From contig DIGJ01000003.1 of the NCBI GenBank assembly GCA_002419585.1, positions 1-64,000 on the forward strand: a stretch of DNA of 64,000 nucleotides, written 5' to 3'. Shown piece after piece: positions 40,973 through 50,405 of this stretch (within the stretch, counting starts at the first letter, position 1; each line of letters starts with the position of its first letter). The notes beneath the pieces were generated by a model. That model ran no database searches, was not told where the DNA came from, and saw only the letters and a program-made list of their open reading frames with translations. The translations under genes and the position numbers were made by a program. The stretch comes from Lachnoclostridium sp. UBA5725. GTDB lineage: Bacteria > Bacillota > Clostridia > Lachnospirales > Lachnospiraceae.

Positions 40973-42702
40973 ACTGCAAACTGACTATTGTAAAGATGAG
41001 CATAAAATCCATTTTGACGAAGAAGCTCTTCATGTTTTCCTTGTTCAATGATTGCCCCATCTTTCATTACAAGGATAACATCCGCTTCTGTAATGGTTGA
41101 TAATCGGTGTGCCACAATAAAACTCGTTCTTCCTTTCATCAGCACACCAAATGCTTTTTGAATTTTGATTTCAGTTCTGGTATCAATCGAAGAAGTTGCC
41201 TCATCTAAAATAAGCATTGGTGGGAGACAAAGCATAACCCTTGAAATACATAAAAGCTGCTTCTGGCCTTGTGACAGATTACCTCCATCTTCCGTAATTT
41301 GTGTATCATAGCCATCTGGCAACCTTTTTATAAAGCCGTGTGCATGCGCTGCCTTTGCTGCTTCTATTATTTCTTCTTGTGTTGCATCTGGTTTTCCAAG
41401 TGTTATATTTTCACGAATCGTACCTGTCTTAAGCCAAGTATCCTGGAGAACCATCCCATAATTTTCTCTTAAATTCCTTCTGGTTATATTAAAAAGATTA
41501 TAACCATCTATCTGAATCGATCCTTGCGTCACATCATAAAAACGCATCAACAAATTAATCATTGTGGTCTTCCCACATCCAGTCGGACCTACGATTGCTA
41601 CCCTTTGTCCTGGCGTGACGCATAAATTAAAGTCGCGAATCAGTTCTTTTTCTTTGGTGTAGGAAAATGCTACATGCGATAGTTCGATTTTACCCTCTGC
41701 TTTTAAATCATCCTTTGCATGATCCGCATCTGGCTGCTGCGGTTTCTCTTCAATCAAAGCAAAGATTCGCTCTGCACAAGCGATTGCATTTTGTAACTCT
41801 GTGATGACACCTGAAATTTCATTGAATGGCTTTGTGTATTGATTTGCGTAAGTTAAGAAGCAGGATAACTGACCAACACTGATTCTTCCATGTATGACTT
41901 GGTAAGCCCCTACCAATCCTACTCCAGCATATACCAAAGCATTGACAAATCTAGTGGCAGGATTTGTAATCGAAGAAAAAAAGGTTGCCTGCAAGCTTGC
42001 TGTTTCTAACCGAGTATTCATCTCGTCAAATTCTTCCAATGATTTCTCCTGATGTGAAAATGCAGTTATTACCTTCTGATTGCCAATCATTTCATCAATA
42101 TGTGTCGTTATCTCTGCCCTTGTCTCCGACTGATGTCTAAACATAACATATGTCTTTTTTGCAATAAATGCTGCTACGCATAAAGACAAAGGAGTAATCA
42201 AAACAACTACAAAGGTAATTGTCATATTCACCGATAACATAAAACAAATCGTACCAACAATCATCAAAATTCCGCTAAAAAACTGGGTAAAACCCATTAA
42301 AAGTCCATCCGCAAACTGGTCAACATCTGCAACAACCCTGCTAACGATTTCTCCCTGACCATTACGATCGATATATTTTAGTGGTAATTGCTCCAGCTTA
42401 TCAAACGCTTTCCTTCGAATATCATTAATCACATGATACGTAATATAATTGTTGCAGATATTCAAAAGCCACTGACAGATTGCTGTTATGAAAACGAGAA
42501 TGCCAATCTTCCAAAGTACTGGAAAGATTATATCAAACGATACGCTCCCTTCTCCAAGAATACCATCAATTGCTGCGCCTGTTAATATTGGAATATATAA
42601 AGTCGAGATAACCGTACCTGCCGCAAGTAATACGGATAGCAAGATAGAAATCCAATATCTCTTCAAATAAAATAATATCTTTTTTATCGTACCTTTTTTC
42701 AT
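40969..42702 (-). CDS. ABC exporter half-transporter B
   Basis: A 577-residue half-exporter: six-helix membrane domain (about 1-320) and ATPase with Walker A GPTGCGKTT, signature LSQGQ instead of LSGGQ, and Walker B ILDEATSSID with the catalytic Glu. It pairs with the adjacent 42773-44488 protein as a heterodimeric multidrug/lipid-type exporter. It starts 70 bases after that gene. The altered signature suggests an asymmetric transporter. Confidence 0.9.
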   Translation of the reverse strand: MKKGTIKKILFYLKRYWISILLSVLLAAGTVISTLYIPILTGAAIDGILGEGSVSFDIIFPVLWKIGILVFITAICQWLLNICNNYITYHVINDIRRKAFDKLEQLPLKYIDRNGQGEIVSRVVADVDQFADGLLMGFTQFFSGILMIVGTICFMLSVNMTITFVVVLITPLSLCVAAFIAKKTYVMFRHQSETRAEITTHIDEMIGNQKVITAFSHQEKSLEEFDEMNTRLETASLQATFFSSITNPATRFVNALVYAGVGLVGAYQVIHGRISVGQLSCFLTYANQYTKPFNEISGVITELQNAIACAERIFALIEEKPQQPDADHAKDDLKAEGKIELSHVAFSYTKEKELIRDFNLCVTPGQRVAIVGPTGCGKTTMINLLMRFYDVTQGSIQIDGYNLFNITRRNLRENYGMVLQDTWLKTGTIRENITLGKPDATQEEIIEAAKAAHAHGFIKRLPDGYDTQITEDGGNLSQGQKQLLCISRVMLCLPPMLILDEATSSIDTRTEIKIQKAFGVLMKGRTSFIVAHRLSTITEADVILVMKDGAIIEQGKHEELLRQNGFYAHLYNSQFAV

Positions 42703-42772
42703 TCATTCTCCATTCCTGCCTATGAATCGACATGCATTGCAAGTACGCTCCCATCGATTGCTTCTATGACAC

Positions 42773-44488
42773 TTAGTGATTATTTTGCTGAGATTCGTAG
42801 ATTTCCTGATAAATACTACAATCTAGTAGTAGCTGCTCATGTGTTCCAATTCCAACCAACTTACCATCATCTAATACAAGAATCTTATCTGCATGCTGGA
42901 TCGAACTTACGCGCTGTGAAACGATAAAAATCGTCTGCTTGTCTTGCATTTCACTTAGTTCCCTACGAAGTTTCGCCTCCGTTGCAAAATCAAGCGCCGA
43001 TGCACTATCATCCAAAATCAGGATTTCCGGCTGTTTCACTAGCGCTCTTGCAATGGTAAGTCTTTGTTTTTGACCACCCGAAAGATTTTTCCCACCTTGC
43101 GCAATCTTGTACTCAAGACCTTTTTCATTCGCAAACACAAACTCTTTTGCCTGTGCAATTTCAAGCGCCTTTATTATTTGCTCATCACTTGCAAGCTCAT
43201 TTCCCCACTTCATATTTTTTCGAATGGACCCCCGAAAAAGGGTTGCCTTTTGTGGAACCACACCTATTTTCTCTCGAAGTTCTGCGATTTTATATTCCCT
43301 AATATCTTTCCCATATAGCTTTACATTTCCACCGGTTACATCATAAAACCTTGGAATCAGATTAATAATGGTGGATTTACCACATCCTGTTCCACCAATA
43401 ATTCCAATAATATCCCCTGGTTTTGTAGAAAACGAGATATCCGAAACCGCTTCTTCTTTCGCATTTCCATAGGCAAATGAGACATGGTCAAATACAACAC
43501 AATCCTGTGTCTTTACAACCGACTTTGTACCTTCCTCTTTCATTGTTGATTCAATTTCAAAGACAGCTTGTACGCGGTTTCCACAAGCTACGGCCTTTGT
43601 TACTGTAACAATTAGATTTGCAAGTTTTATCAATTCCACTAAAATCTGAGACATGTAGTTAACCAAAGCAATTACCTGTCCCTGTGTTAAGATACCCTTT
43701 CCTACCTGCAATGCGCCTGTATAAATCAGTGCAATCAAACCAAGGTTTACAATAATATAGGTAATCGGATTCATCAGAGCAGATATTTTTCCTACATGTA
43801 ACTGCATCTTCATCAGTTGGTCATTTTTTTCATGAAATCGTTCCATCTCTTGTGATTCCATATTGAAGGCACGAATAACTCTGGCACCACTCAAATTCTC
43901 ACGGGTAATCGAAAGTACCTGATCTAGATTTTGCTGTACCTTTTTATATTTTGGAATCGTTAGAAACATGATTCCGTAAATAACAACAGATAACACTGGA
44001 ATGACCAGAACAAAAATGAGTGCTTCTTTTACATCGATTGTAAATGCCATAATCATGGCTCCAAGTACAATAAATGGAGAACGCAAGAACAATCGAAGCA
44101 CCATATTAACACCAGCCTGCAGCTGATTAATATCACTTGTCAAACGAGCAATCATCGTTGCGGTACCGATTTGATCAATTTCGTTATACGATAGACTTTG
44201 CATATGAGAAAATAATGCATGCCGAAGTTTAGCTGCAAATCCAACTGCTGCCTTCGCCGAATAATACTGCGCCGTAATAGAACAGATGAGCCCGATCAGT
44301 CCTAGCAATATCAATACTCCACCCATACGAAAGATCATCGTTTTATCCTGATTTACAATACCAACATCAATGATATATGCCATTACAACTGGTACCAAAA
44401 GTTCAAAGGATGCCTCCAACATTTTAAACAGGGGTGCCAGAATACTTTCTTTTTTATAAGTTTTTAAAAAACGCAGTAATTTTATCAT
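42773..44488 (-). CDS. ABC exporter half-transporter A (degenerate ATP site)
   Basis: A 571-residue half-exporter with a six-helix membrane domain, Walker A GGTGCGKST, signature LSGGQ and Walker B ILDDSASALD. The usual catalytic Glu after the Walker B Asp is Asp here, typical of the non-hydrolytic site in heterodimeric exporters such as TM287/288. The frame extends to 44632, but GGAGC next to ATG 44488 gives the likely start (MIKLLRFLKTYKKES). Confidence 0.9.
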   Translation of the reverse strand: MIKLLRFLKTYKKESILAPLFKMLEASFELLVPVVMAYIIDVGIVNQDKTMIFRMGGVLILLGLIGLICSITAQYYSAKAAVGFAAKLRHALFSHMQSLSYNEIDQIGTATMIARLTSDINQLQAGVNMVLRLFLRSPFIVLGAMIMAFTIDVKEALIFVLVIPVLSVVIYGIMFLTIPKYKKVQQNLDQVLSITRENLSGARVIRAFNMESQEMERFHEKNDQLMKMQLHVGKISALMNPITYIIVNLGLIALIYTGALQVGKGILTQGQVIALVNYMSQILVELIKLANLIVTVTKAVACGNRVQAVFEIESTMKEEGTKSVVKTQDCVVFDHVSFAYGNAKEEAVSDISFSTKPGDIIGIIGGTGCGKSTIINLIPRFYDVTGGNVKLYGKDIREYKIAELREKIGVVPQKATLFRGSIRKNMKWGNELASDEQIIKALEIAQAKEFVFANEKGLEYKIAQGGKNLSGGQKQRLTIARALVKQPEILILDDSASALDFATEAKLRRELSEMQDKQTIFIVSQRVSSIQHADKILVLDDGKLVGIGTHEQLLLDCSIYQEIYESQQNNH

Positions 44489-44609
44489 ATTAGCTCCAAT
44501 CTTTTTTGCTATGCTAATTATAATAGCAAGTCTTTTATTTTTCAAATAATGAAAAAATGTTATTGTGTAAAATATGGAAAGTTGATAAACTAATCTAAAC
44601 ACATAACTC

Positions 44610-44633
44610 AGTGAAAGTTTTTCATATTTCACT
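44610..44633 (+). promoter_or_regulatory. Inverted repeat before ferritin
   Basis: AGTGAAA (44610-44616) and TTTCACT (44627-44633) around 10 bases. The order AGTGAAAG...ATATTTCACTCA is nearly the same as the first hairpin of repeat copy A (14219-14318). It lies 54 bases before the ferritin start. Confidence 0.45.
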
Positions 44634-44686
44634 CAATACAGCCAATAGAACGCGAAATTTTATTAATTTACTAGGAGGTATGATTT

Positions 44687-45199
44687 ATGCTTAATAAGGA
44701 TATTGTAACTAAAATAACAGATCAAATTAATTATGAATTATTTTCTGCATATCTATATCTTGATATTTCCAACTTTTATGCAGATAGTAATCTGAATGGT
44801 TTTTCTAACTGGTTTATGATTCAAACGCAGGAAGAACGAGACCATGCAATGCTTTTCATGAAATACCTGCTCAATAATGGCGAGAAGATAAAACTTCAGG
44901 ATGTCAAAGCCTCTGATTTAAACTATAAAGATTTTCGTGATCCAATCGTTGCTGCATTTGAGCACGAACTAAAAGTAACTGCTCGTATAAATGATATTTA
45001 TGCATGCGCTTATGATCGGAAGGATTTTCGTACGATGCAATTCTTGGACTGGTTTATAAAAGAGCAGGGTGAAGAAGAGAAAAATACAGAAGATATCATA
45101 AAGCGATATGATCTATTTGGAACCGATGCCAAAGGTCTGTATTTACTTGATACAGAACTTGCAGCTAGAATATATACCGCACCTTCTCTTGTAATCTAG
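44687..45199 (+). CDS. ftn: Non-haem bacterial ferritin
   Basis: A 170-residue ferritin storing iron in a 24-subunit shell. The ferroxidase ligands Glu17, Glu50 and His53 (QEERDHAML) are present, with further Glu residues in the second half (FEHELKV, KEQGEEEKN). AGGAGG lies ten bases before ATG 44687. It has an inverted-repeat leader and its own terminator, so it is a single-gene unit. Confidence 0.94.
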   Translation: MLNKDIVTKITDQINYELFSAYLYLDISNFYADSNLNGFSNWFMIQTQEERDHAMLFMKYLLNNGEKIKLQDVKASDLNYKDFRDPIVAAFEHELKVTARINDIYACAYDRKDFRTMQFLDWFIKEQGEEEKNTEDIIKRYDLFGTDAKGLYLLDTELAARIYTAPSLVI

Positions 45200-45238
45200 T
45201 TTTATTGTCAATCATAAATTTCAAATCACAAAGATTTT

Positions 45239-45272
45239 CATAGGGACATACTGTTACTAGTTTGTCCCTATG
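45239..45272 (+). terminator. Hairpin after ferritin
   Basis: CATAGGGACA (45239-45248) pairs perfectly with 45263-45272. T-poor flank, yet the best termination candidate between the convergent ferritin and LCP genes. Confidence 0.6.
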
Positions 45273-45302
45273 GTACATTTCGAATTGCATGAACATCTTT
45301 TT

Positions 45303-46403
45303 CTATTGTAAATCCTTCAGCTTTTCTATCGCATTCTCTTCGGTATCTCCATATAAAAACATATAGAACTGTTTTATGTTTTCCTCCCAATTATATACAA
45401 GTGGATAGGTTACTCCCTCATATATTTTTGGATCTTCAAATGCACCTTTCACTGGCAATCGAAAGGATTCCATTGTAGAAATTCTATTATCCAAAACTGT
45501 TTCAATGATTAGCTCAATCGTATCTTCAGATAGATCCGTGTTTACATAATCTAAGCATTGATTTGATACTTTAATTAAATCTATTATATTAAGAGATTTG
45601 TATTTTTCAAAAATCTCATTCATTACCTTTCTTTGCCTTGATGTTCTCCCATAATCATTTGCCTCATTCTCTAAGGTTTTGACATATCGAACCCTGCAAT
45701 AACCTAGCGCCTGATTTCCATTTAATAAATTCATACCTTCTACTACCGTACGATAGTACGGATTTGAAATATAATCCTTGGTGTTTAAATAATAGGCTTC
45801 TTCTTTCGTCAATTGAATACGAACCCCACCTAATAAATCAATTACTTTTTCAAAGCTTTTAAAATCAACACTAATATATCCATTCAATTTAACTTTATAA
45901 TTTTTCTCGATGGTATCTGCCAGCAAATTAATACCGCCCTTTGCATAAGCAGAGTTTAATTTATTATCATGATAACCAGGAATACTTACATAGCTGTCTC
46001 TCATTAAGGATGTAAGCTTTATCCTTTTATTTTTTGTATCAAGTGTTACTATCATCATAGAGTCTGTATTTCTGGCTCCATGCATTTTTTCAATTCCTAT
46101 AAATAAGAAATTTAAAATACCATCTTCCTTTCTTACCGGATAACTGCCACTTCCAAGGCTGTCTAGTTCTATATTATCTAAATTAGCTTCCATATGAGGA
46201 ACCGATTCAGAATTCGAAGGATTGTGATCCTTATTTAATCGGCTATGTATAATATGCGCTGCACCCTTGTATATAATTTTTCCACTGATTTGTCTTCCTG
46301 CTATTAATACCATCATAGTTAAAACAATGATAATTCCAAACCATTTTACAATTTTCGTTTTTCTTTTCATTTTTCTTTTCATTTTTTTCAAAATATTATT
46401 CAC
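45303..46403 (-). CDS. LytR-CpsA-Psr (LCP) family protein
   Basis: A 366-residue membrane-anchored phosphotransferase: basic N-terminus, one membrane helix (about 19-38), and an LCP domain (FLFIGIEKMHGARNTDSMMIV; LTSLMRDSYVSIPGY; RVRYVKTLENEANDYGRTSRQ in part). LCP enzymes attach teichoic acid or polysaccharide to peptidoglycan. The start is GTG 46403 or the in-frame ATG 46382; repeats of ATGAAAAGAAAA make it uncertain. Divergent from the LysR gene. Confidence 0.9.
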   Translation of the reverse strand: MNNILKKMKRKMKRKTKIVKWFGIIIVLTMMVLIAGRQISGKIIYKGAAHIIHSRLNKDHNPSNSESVPHMEANLDNIELDSLGSGSYPVRKEDGILNFLFIGIEKMHGARNTDSMMIVTLDTKNKRIKLTSLMRDSYVSIPGYHDNKLNSAYAKGGINLLADTIEKNYKVKLNGYISVDFKSFEKVIDLLGGVRIQLTKEEAYYLNTKDYISNPYYRTVVEGMNLLNGNQALGYCRVRYVKTLENEANDYGRTSRQRKVMNEIFEKYKSLNIIDLIKVSNQCLDYVNTDLSEDTIELIIETVLDNRISTMESFRLPVKGAFEDPKIYEGVTYPLVYNWEENIKQFYMFLYGDTEENAIEKLKDLQ

Positions 46404-46469
46404 TCTTTCCTTTCACTTGTATTACAAGCAAATACTTCCTTACATTTCAAATTTATATTGTTTTATCGT

Positions 46470-46507
46470 TTGTAATACATTAATATTAACATGTATACAT
46501 GTATAAT
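46470..46507 (+). promoter_or_regulatory. LysR gene promoter with palindrome
   Basis: A perfect palindrome CATGTATACATG (46490-46501) lies between LCP and LysR. TTGTAA (46470-46475) and TATACA or TATAAT (46494-46507) overlap it. Likely an autoregulatory site. Confidence 0.45.
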
Positions 46508-46580
46508 AGAAATACTATATATGTATGTTTTCTATACTTTTTACATATATCGCATGCCAAACGTAGGAGTTAAGAACATT

Positions 46581-47453
46581 ATGAATTTAAATCAATTAGA
46601 ATATTTTATAGCAGTGGTCAATGAAGGTAATATTTCTTCCGCTGCAAAACGTCTACACATGTCACAGCCACCACTTAGTAATCATATGAAGTTATTAGAA
46701 AACGAGATTGGCTGTATGCTCTTCGAGCGGGGCGCTAGAAATATTAGATTAACAGAAGCAGGAACTATCCTATATAACAAAGCAATTGTTATAGTGGATT
46801 TAGTTCACTCAACATTGCAAGACATTGAATCTTATAAAAAAGGAATTACTGGGACCCTCCGAATCGGAGTGGTCTCTTCTACCGGAACCATTTTTCTCAA
46901 AAATTGGCTCTTGCCCTTTCAAAAAATGCATCCATCCATTCATTATGAAATACTGGAAGCAAACACCTATGAGTTATTGGATCAGTTAAAATCGAATCGC
47001 TTAGATTTTGCTCTCATCCGAACTCCATTTCCAGTTACTTCCTATAAATACATAAATTTATTAGAAGAATCCTTGGTTGCAGTTGGACATAGTCGCTATT
47101 TTCAAAATAATGAAACGTTAGACCAAGTTACCTTGGAAGAATTATCGAATGTTCCAATCCTATTATATCGAAGATGGGAATCGATTCTCATAAGTTTATT
47201 AGAAGAAAAACAGATTGAATGGGATATTTTCTGTAAAAGCGATGATGCTAGAACGACTCTTTTATGGGCAAACGAAGGTTTAGGCGTTGGTATTGTCCCT
47301 GAATCGGCAATCTGTTTTGCAGACACCGAACGAACCGTAGTAAAATCTTTATCCAACGCAACACTTCGTTCTACCATTTCGCTTATGTATAATCCTGATA
47401 CTTATCAGTCTTCCACGGTAAAGCTTTTTTTAGAATTTTTAAATGCTATGTAA
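46581..47453 (+). CDS. LysR-family transcriptional regulator
   Basis: A 290-residue regulator: N-terminal winged HTH (MNLNQLEYFIAVVNEGNISS; KRLHMSQPPLSNHMKLLE) and a substrate-binding domain of two Rossmann-like lobes (TGTLRIGVVSSTG). The frame opens at 46491, but the conserved LysR start and AGGAG 11 bases before point to ATG 46581. The effector and targets are not evident; the divergent LCP gene or the regulator itself may be controlled. Confidence 0.88.
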   Translation: MNLNQLEYFIAVVNEGNISSAAKRLHMSQPPLSNHMKLLENEIGCMLFERGARNIRLTEAGTILYNKAIVIVDLVHSTLQDIESYKKGITGTLRIGVVSSTGTIFLKNWLLPFQKMHPSIHYEILEANTYELLDQLKSNRLDFALIRTPFPVTSYKYINLLEESLVAVGHSRYFQNNETLDQVTLEELSNVPILLYRRWESILISLLEEKQIEWDIFCKSDDARTTLLWANEGLGVGIVPESAICFADTERTVVKSLSNATLRSTISLMYNPDTYQSSTVKLFLEFLNAM

Positions 47454-47511
47454 TATGAAGCAGGTAATGGGGGGTGTATGAATTGATTCGTTCTATATGA
47501 TATTCTTGAAG

Positions 47512-47988
47512 CTACTTCATCACAAATGCTTTAGAATCAATCGCACGCATCGTAGCTAGTATCCCATCTAAGTGGTCATATTCATGTTGGATTAGTTCGG
47601 CTAAATCATCCGATAATTCCATCACACATTGATTCCACTGCATATCAAAATAATGAATCCTACATCTTTTGTAGCGAACTACACGAACATATAAACCGGG
47701 AAAAGACATACAGTCATCAAGGACTTCCATCTTTTCCTCATCCAAATATTCCAACACTGGATTGATAAAAACAACCGGTTCCCCAATATTCATATATAAG
47801 ATTCTTTTTTTGACTCTAATCTGCGGTGCCGCAATCGCGCGTCCCGCACCATACCGTTTTCTATAATCCATCAATGTATCATGTAAGTCTTCCACTACGC
47901 ACTTAAGGTTCTCTAGTTCACCTTGCTCTACCTTTTCACTTACAAGATACAGTTCCTCGTTCCCGAGTAACAGAATATCCTTTACCAT
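47512..47988 (-). CDS. def: Peptide deformylase-like protein with altered motif II
   Basis: A 158-residue metallopeptidase. Motif III HEYDH (in IQHEYDHLDGIL) is intact. Motif I reads GAGRAIAAPQ and motif II DDCMS in place of EGCLS, keeping the metal-binding Cys but replacing the conserved Gly and Glu. It may be an active but divergent deformylase, or a paralogue with another substrate. ATG 47988 follows AGGAGG. It stands alone, not with fmt as is usual for the main copy. Confidence 0.8.
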   Translation of the reverse strand: MVKDILLLGNEELYLVSEKVEQGELENLKCVVEDLHDTLMDYRKRYGAGRAIAAPQIRVKKRILYMNIGEPVVFINPVLEYLDEEKMEVLDDCMSFPGLYVRVVRYKRCRIHYFDMQWNQCVMELSDDLAELIQHEYDHLDGILATMRAIDSKAFVMK

Positions 47989-48006
47989 AATTATCCTCCT
48001 TTTTTC

Positions 48007-48594
48007 TTATAAATTAAGACCTAAATTGTATGCAGTCTTAAGATGTTCCTTTACTTTATCATTTCTAAGTTCCTCATCCCAACGAGTAGTTCCATCAAGT
48101 ATAATCATTTCTTTTTCTTGTGCTCTATTTCTAATTCGATCTCCAAGCATAACTGTATTCATAGCGCTAGCTTCCCCTGTTTCTTCTAATGCTTAAATCG
48201 TCTTACCGGCACTTACAATAAATAAAGCTTTTTTGAGAACCTTCATCTTGGGATTCGGAGCATATGCAAAACCACTTGACCAGACTCTGTCAAACCAACC
48301 AACAAGCTTGGCAGGAGCCTCTGTCCAAAACACAGGATAAAGAAACACAATAGCATCTGACTCTTGTACTTTTCTTTGTTCCTCCAGCACATCCTTCGCA
48401 ACTAAAATATCATCCTTATAGAAAGCTTCTCTTAGATACTCCGTTTCTGATAATTCCGAATTAAAATTCATTTTGTATAAATCCGATACTACATATTCGT
48501 GATTAGCGTCTTGTAATCCCCTTAAAAATTCTTCTTTGGCAATATAAGTAAAACTTTTTTCACTTGGATGACAATATACAACAAATACTTTCAT
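48007..48594 (-). pseudogene. NAD(P)H-dependent flavodoxin-fold oxidoreductase broken by in-frame TAA
   Basis: Codons 1-133 (48594 to 48196) encode the N-terminal part of an NQO/flavodoxin-fold oxidoreductase: MKVFVVYCHPSEKSF, VFLYPVFWTEAPAKLVGWFD. TAA at 48193-48195 follows SAGKTI, but the same frame continues with ALEETGEASAMNTVMLGDRI to TAA at 48007-48009, which is the normal C-terminus of the family. A single nonsense change in a 195-codon gene therefore explains it. A sequencing error cannot be excluded. Confidence 0.8.
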
Positions 48595-48775
48595 ACTTTA
48601 CCCTCTATACCCTTCTATAACAATTTACTTAAGTTCACCATACTTAACGATTGCATACTAGCAATATCGTTATTATATAGATAAAGCATTAAAATTACTA
48701 CCATATTTTTACGATAGTTAACTCAAATAAAAGATGTCTATTTCGCACTTCAACACAATAACTGATAAATCTTTT

Positions 48776-48904
48776 CGCAAAGCAGAACCCCCTTTTGAGA
48801 TGCATTTTAAGCATAGGCGAAAGAGACACGCACTTTGGCTCTTTCAACTTGTTATGCTGGTTGCATCCCAAAAGGGGGTTCTGTTTTGTGAAAAGTTCAC
48901 AGCC
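48776..48904. repeat. 129-bp imperfect palindrome after gatB
   Basis: Outer arms of 29 bases (48776-48804 and 48876-48904) match at 26 positions, centred on CAGAACCCCCTTTTG. The loop can form further pairs (AGCATA/TATGCT and GAAAGAG/CTCTTTC). It is followed by three TTTAGCCA-like repeats (48911-48937). Between gatB and the broken oxidoreductase; no gene is present in 48,595-48,956. Confidence 0.7.
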
Positions 48905-48956
48905 TGCCGTTTTAGCCACTTTAGCCACATTTAGCCGTGTTTTATGTTATCCACAT

Positions 48957-50393
48957 TTATTGCAAATCCATCAATTCCTTCACCACCGCATTCACCATAG
49001 CAGGATCCGCTTTCCCCTTCATTTCCTTCATCGTCTGTCCAACGATAAATCCCATGGCTTTCGTTTTTCCTGCCTTGTAGTCAGCAACCGACTGTGGACT
49101 TTCCTCTATGATTGCTGCAATTGTACTTCGAAGCGCACCTTCATCATTTACTGTCTTTAGCCCTTTTTCTTCCACATATTGTTCTGGCTCTACATCCTCC
49201 ATAAAGATATGTTCAAAGACTTCTTTTGCCACCGTTCCATTGATTGCTTTACTTTCTACCATTTCAATCAACTTTGCAAGATGCTTTGGTGAAAAGCGAA
49301 GGTCATCCACCTCCATTTCTTTTTCTTTTAATAGACGAAGTGTCTCTACCATCAGCCAGTTGGAAACCTTTTTCGGATTATTACAGATAGCTACGGTTTC
49401 TTCAAATATATCCGATAAATGCTTGGAACCAGTAAGAATGGATATATCATAATCTGGAATGTCATATTCTTCTTTGTAACGAATCATCTTTTCATCACGA
49501 AGTTCCGGTTGTCTGTCTTTGACCTCTTTTAACCACTCATCGCTAATCACGATTGGCACCAAGTCTGGCTCTGGGAAATAACGATAATCCTGTGCATCTT
49601 CTTTGGAACGCATCGCATAGGAATATTCCTTATTATCGTCCCATCGTCTGGTCTCCTGGATAACTGGTTTTCCTTCTTCGAGAAGTTCAATCTGACGTTG
49701 TCTTTCTCCTTCAATTGCTCTTGCAATTGCCTTAAAGGAATTTAAGTTTTTCATTTCGGTACGAGTCCCAAATTCCTTTGCACCAACTTCCATAATGGAT
49801 AGATTCACATCGGCTCTCATCGAACCTTCCTGCAACTTACAATCCGAAGCACCCAGATACTGTATAATCAAGCGAAGCTTCTCAAGATAAGCAATTACTT
49901 CCTCTGCAGAGCGCATGTCAGGCTCGGATACAATTTCAATCAGTGGTACACCAGAACGGTTGTAATCTACGAGGGAACAGTCTTCCCATTCATCATGAAT
50001 TAATTTTCCAGCATCCTCTTCCATATGAATCTCATGAATTCCAATTACTTTCTTTCCTGCAGCTGTTTCAATTTCAATTCCTCCATCACGACAAATCGGT
50101 AGATAGAGTTGGGAAATCTGGTAGTTTTGCGGATTATCTGGGTAAAAATAGTTTTTACGATCAAATTTACAATACTGGGTAATCTTACAGTTTGTTGCAA
50201 TTCCAACTGCCATCGCGTATTCAACCACTTGTTTATTTAATACCGGAAGGGAACCTGGCATACCCGTACAAACTGGACAAGTATGGGTATTTGGTGCTCC
50301 ACCAAATTCTGTACTACAGGAGCAGAAAATTTTTGTCTTCGTTGCAAGTTCTACATGGACTTCAAGTCCAATGACGGTTTCATATTGTTTCAT
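48957..50393 (-). CDS. gatB: Asp-tRNA(Asn)/Glu-tRNA(Gln) amidotransferase subunit B
   Basis: A 478-residue tRNA-binding and kinase subunit. It starts YETVIGLEVHVELATKTK; a zinc site (CSCSTEFG, CPVCTGMPG), EDAGKLIH and the C-terminal YqeY-like helical domain (about 330-478) follow. It phosphorylates misacylated Asp/Glu-tRNA and uses ammonia from GatA. Last gene of the aspS-gatCAB operon, 12 bases after gatA. Confidence 0.97.
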   Translation of the reverse strand: MKQYETVIGLEVHVELATKTKIFCSCSTEFGGAPNTHTCPVCTGMPGSLPVLNKQVVEYAMAVGIATNCKITQYCKFDRKNYFYPDNPQNYQISQLYLPICRDGGIEIETAAGKKVIGIHEIHMEEDAGKLIHDEWEDCSLVDYNRSGVPLIEIVSEPDMRSAEEVIAYLEKLRLIIQYLGASDCKLQEGSMRADVNLSIMEVGAKEFGTRTEMKNLNSFKAIARAIEGERQRQIELLEEGKPVIQETRRWDDNKEYSYAMRSKEDAQDYRYFPEPDLVPIVISDEWLKEVKDRQPELRDEKMIRYKEEYDIPDYDISILTGSKHLSDIFEETVAICNNPKKVSNWLMVETLRLLKEKEMEVDDLRFSPKHLAKLIEMVESKAINGTVAKEVFEHIFMEDVEPEQYVEEKGLKTVNDEGALRSTIAAIIEESPQSVADYKAGKTKAMGFIVGQTMKEMKGKADPAMVNAVVKELMDLQ

Positions 50394-50405
50394 CCTTTTC
50401 TCCTC

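Noticed and set aside
48698..48928. 76-codon minus-strand frame within the fold-back after gatB
   Set aside because: It is produced by the palindrome itself, and codon use is not coding-like.
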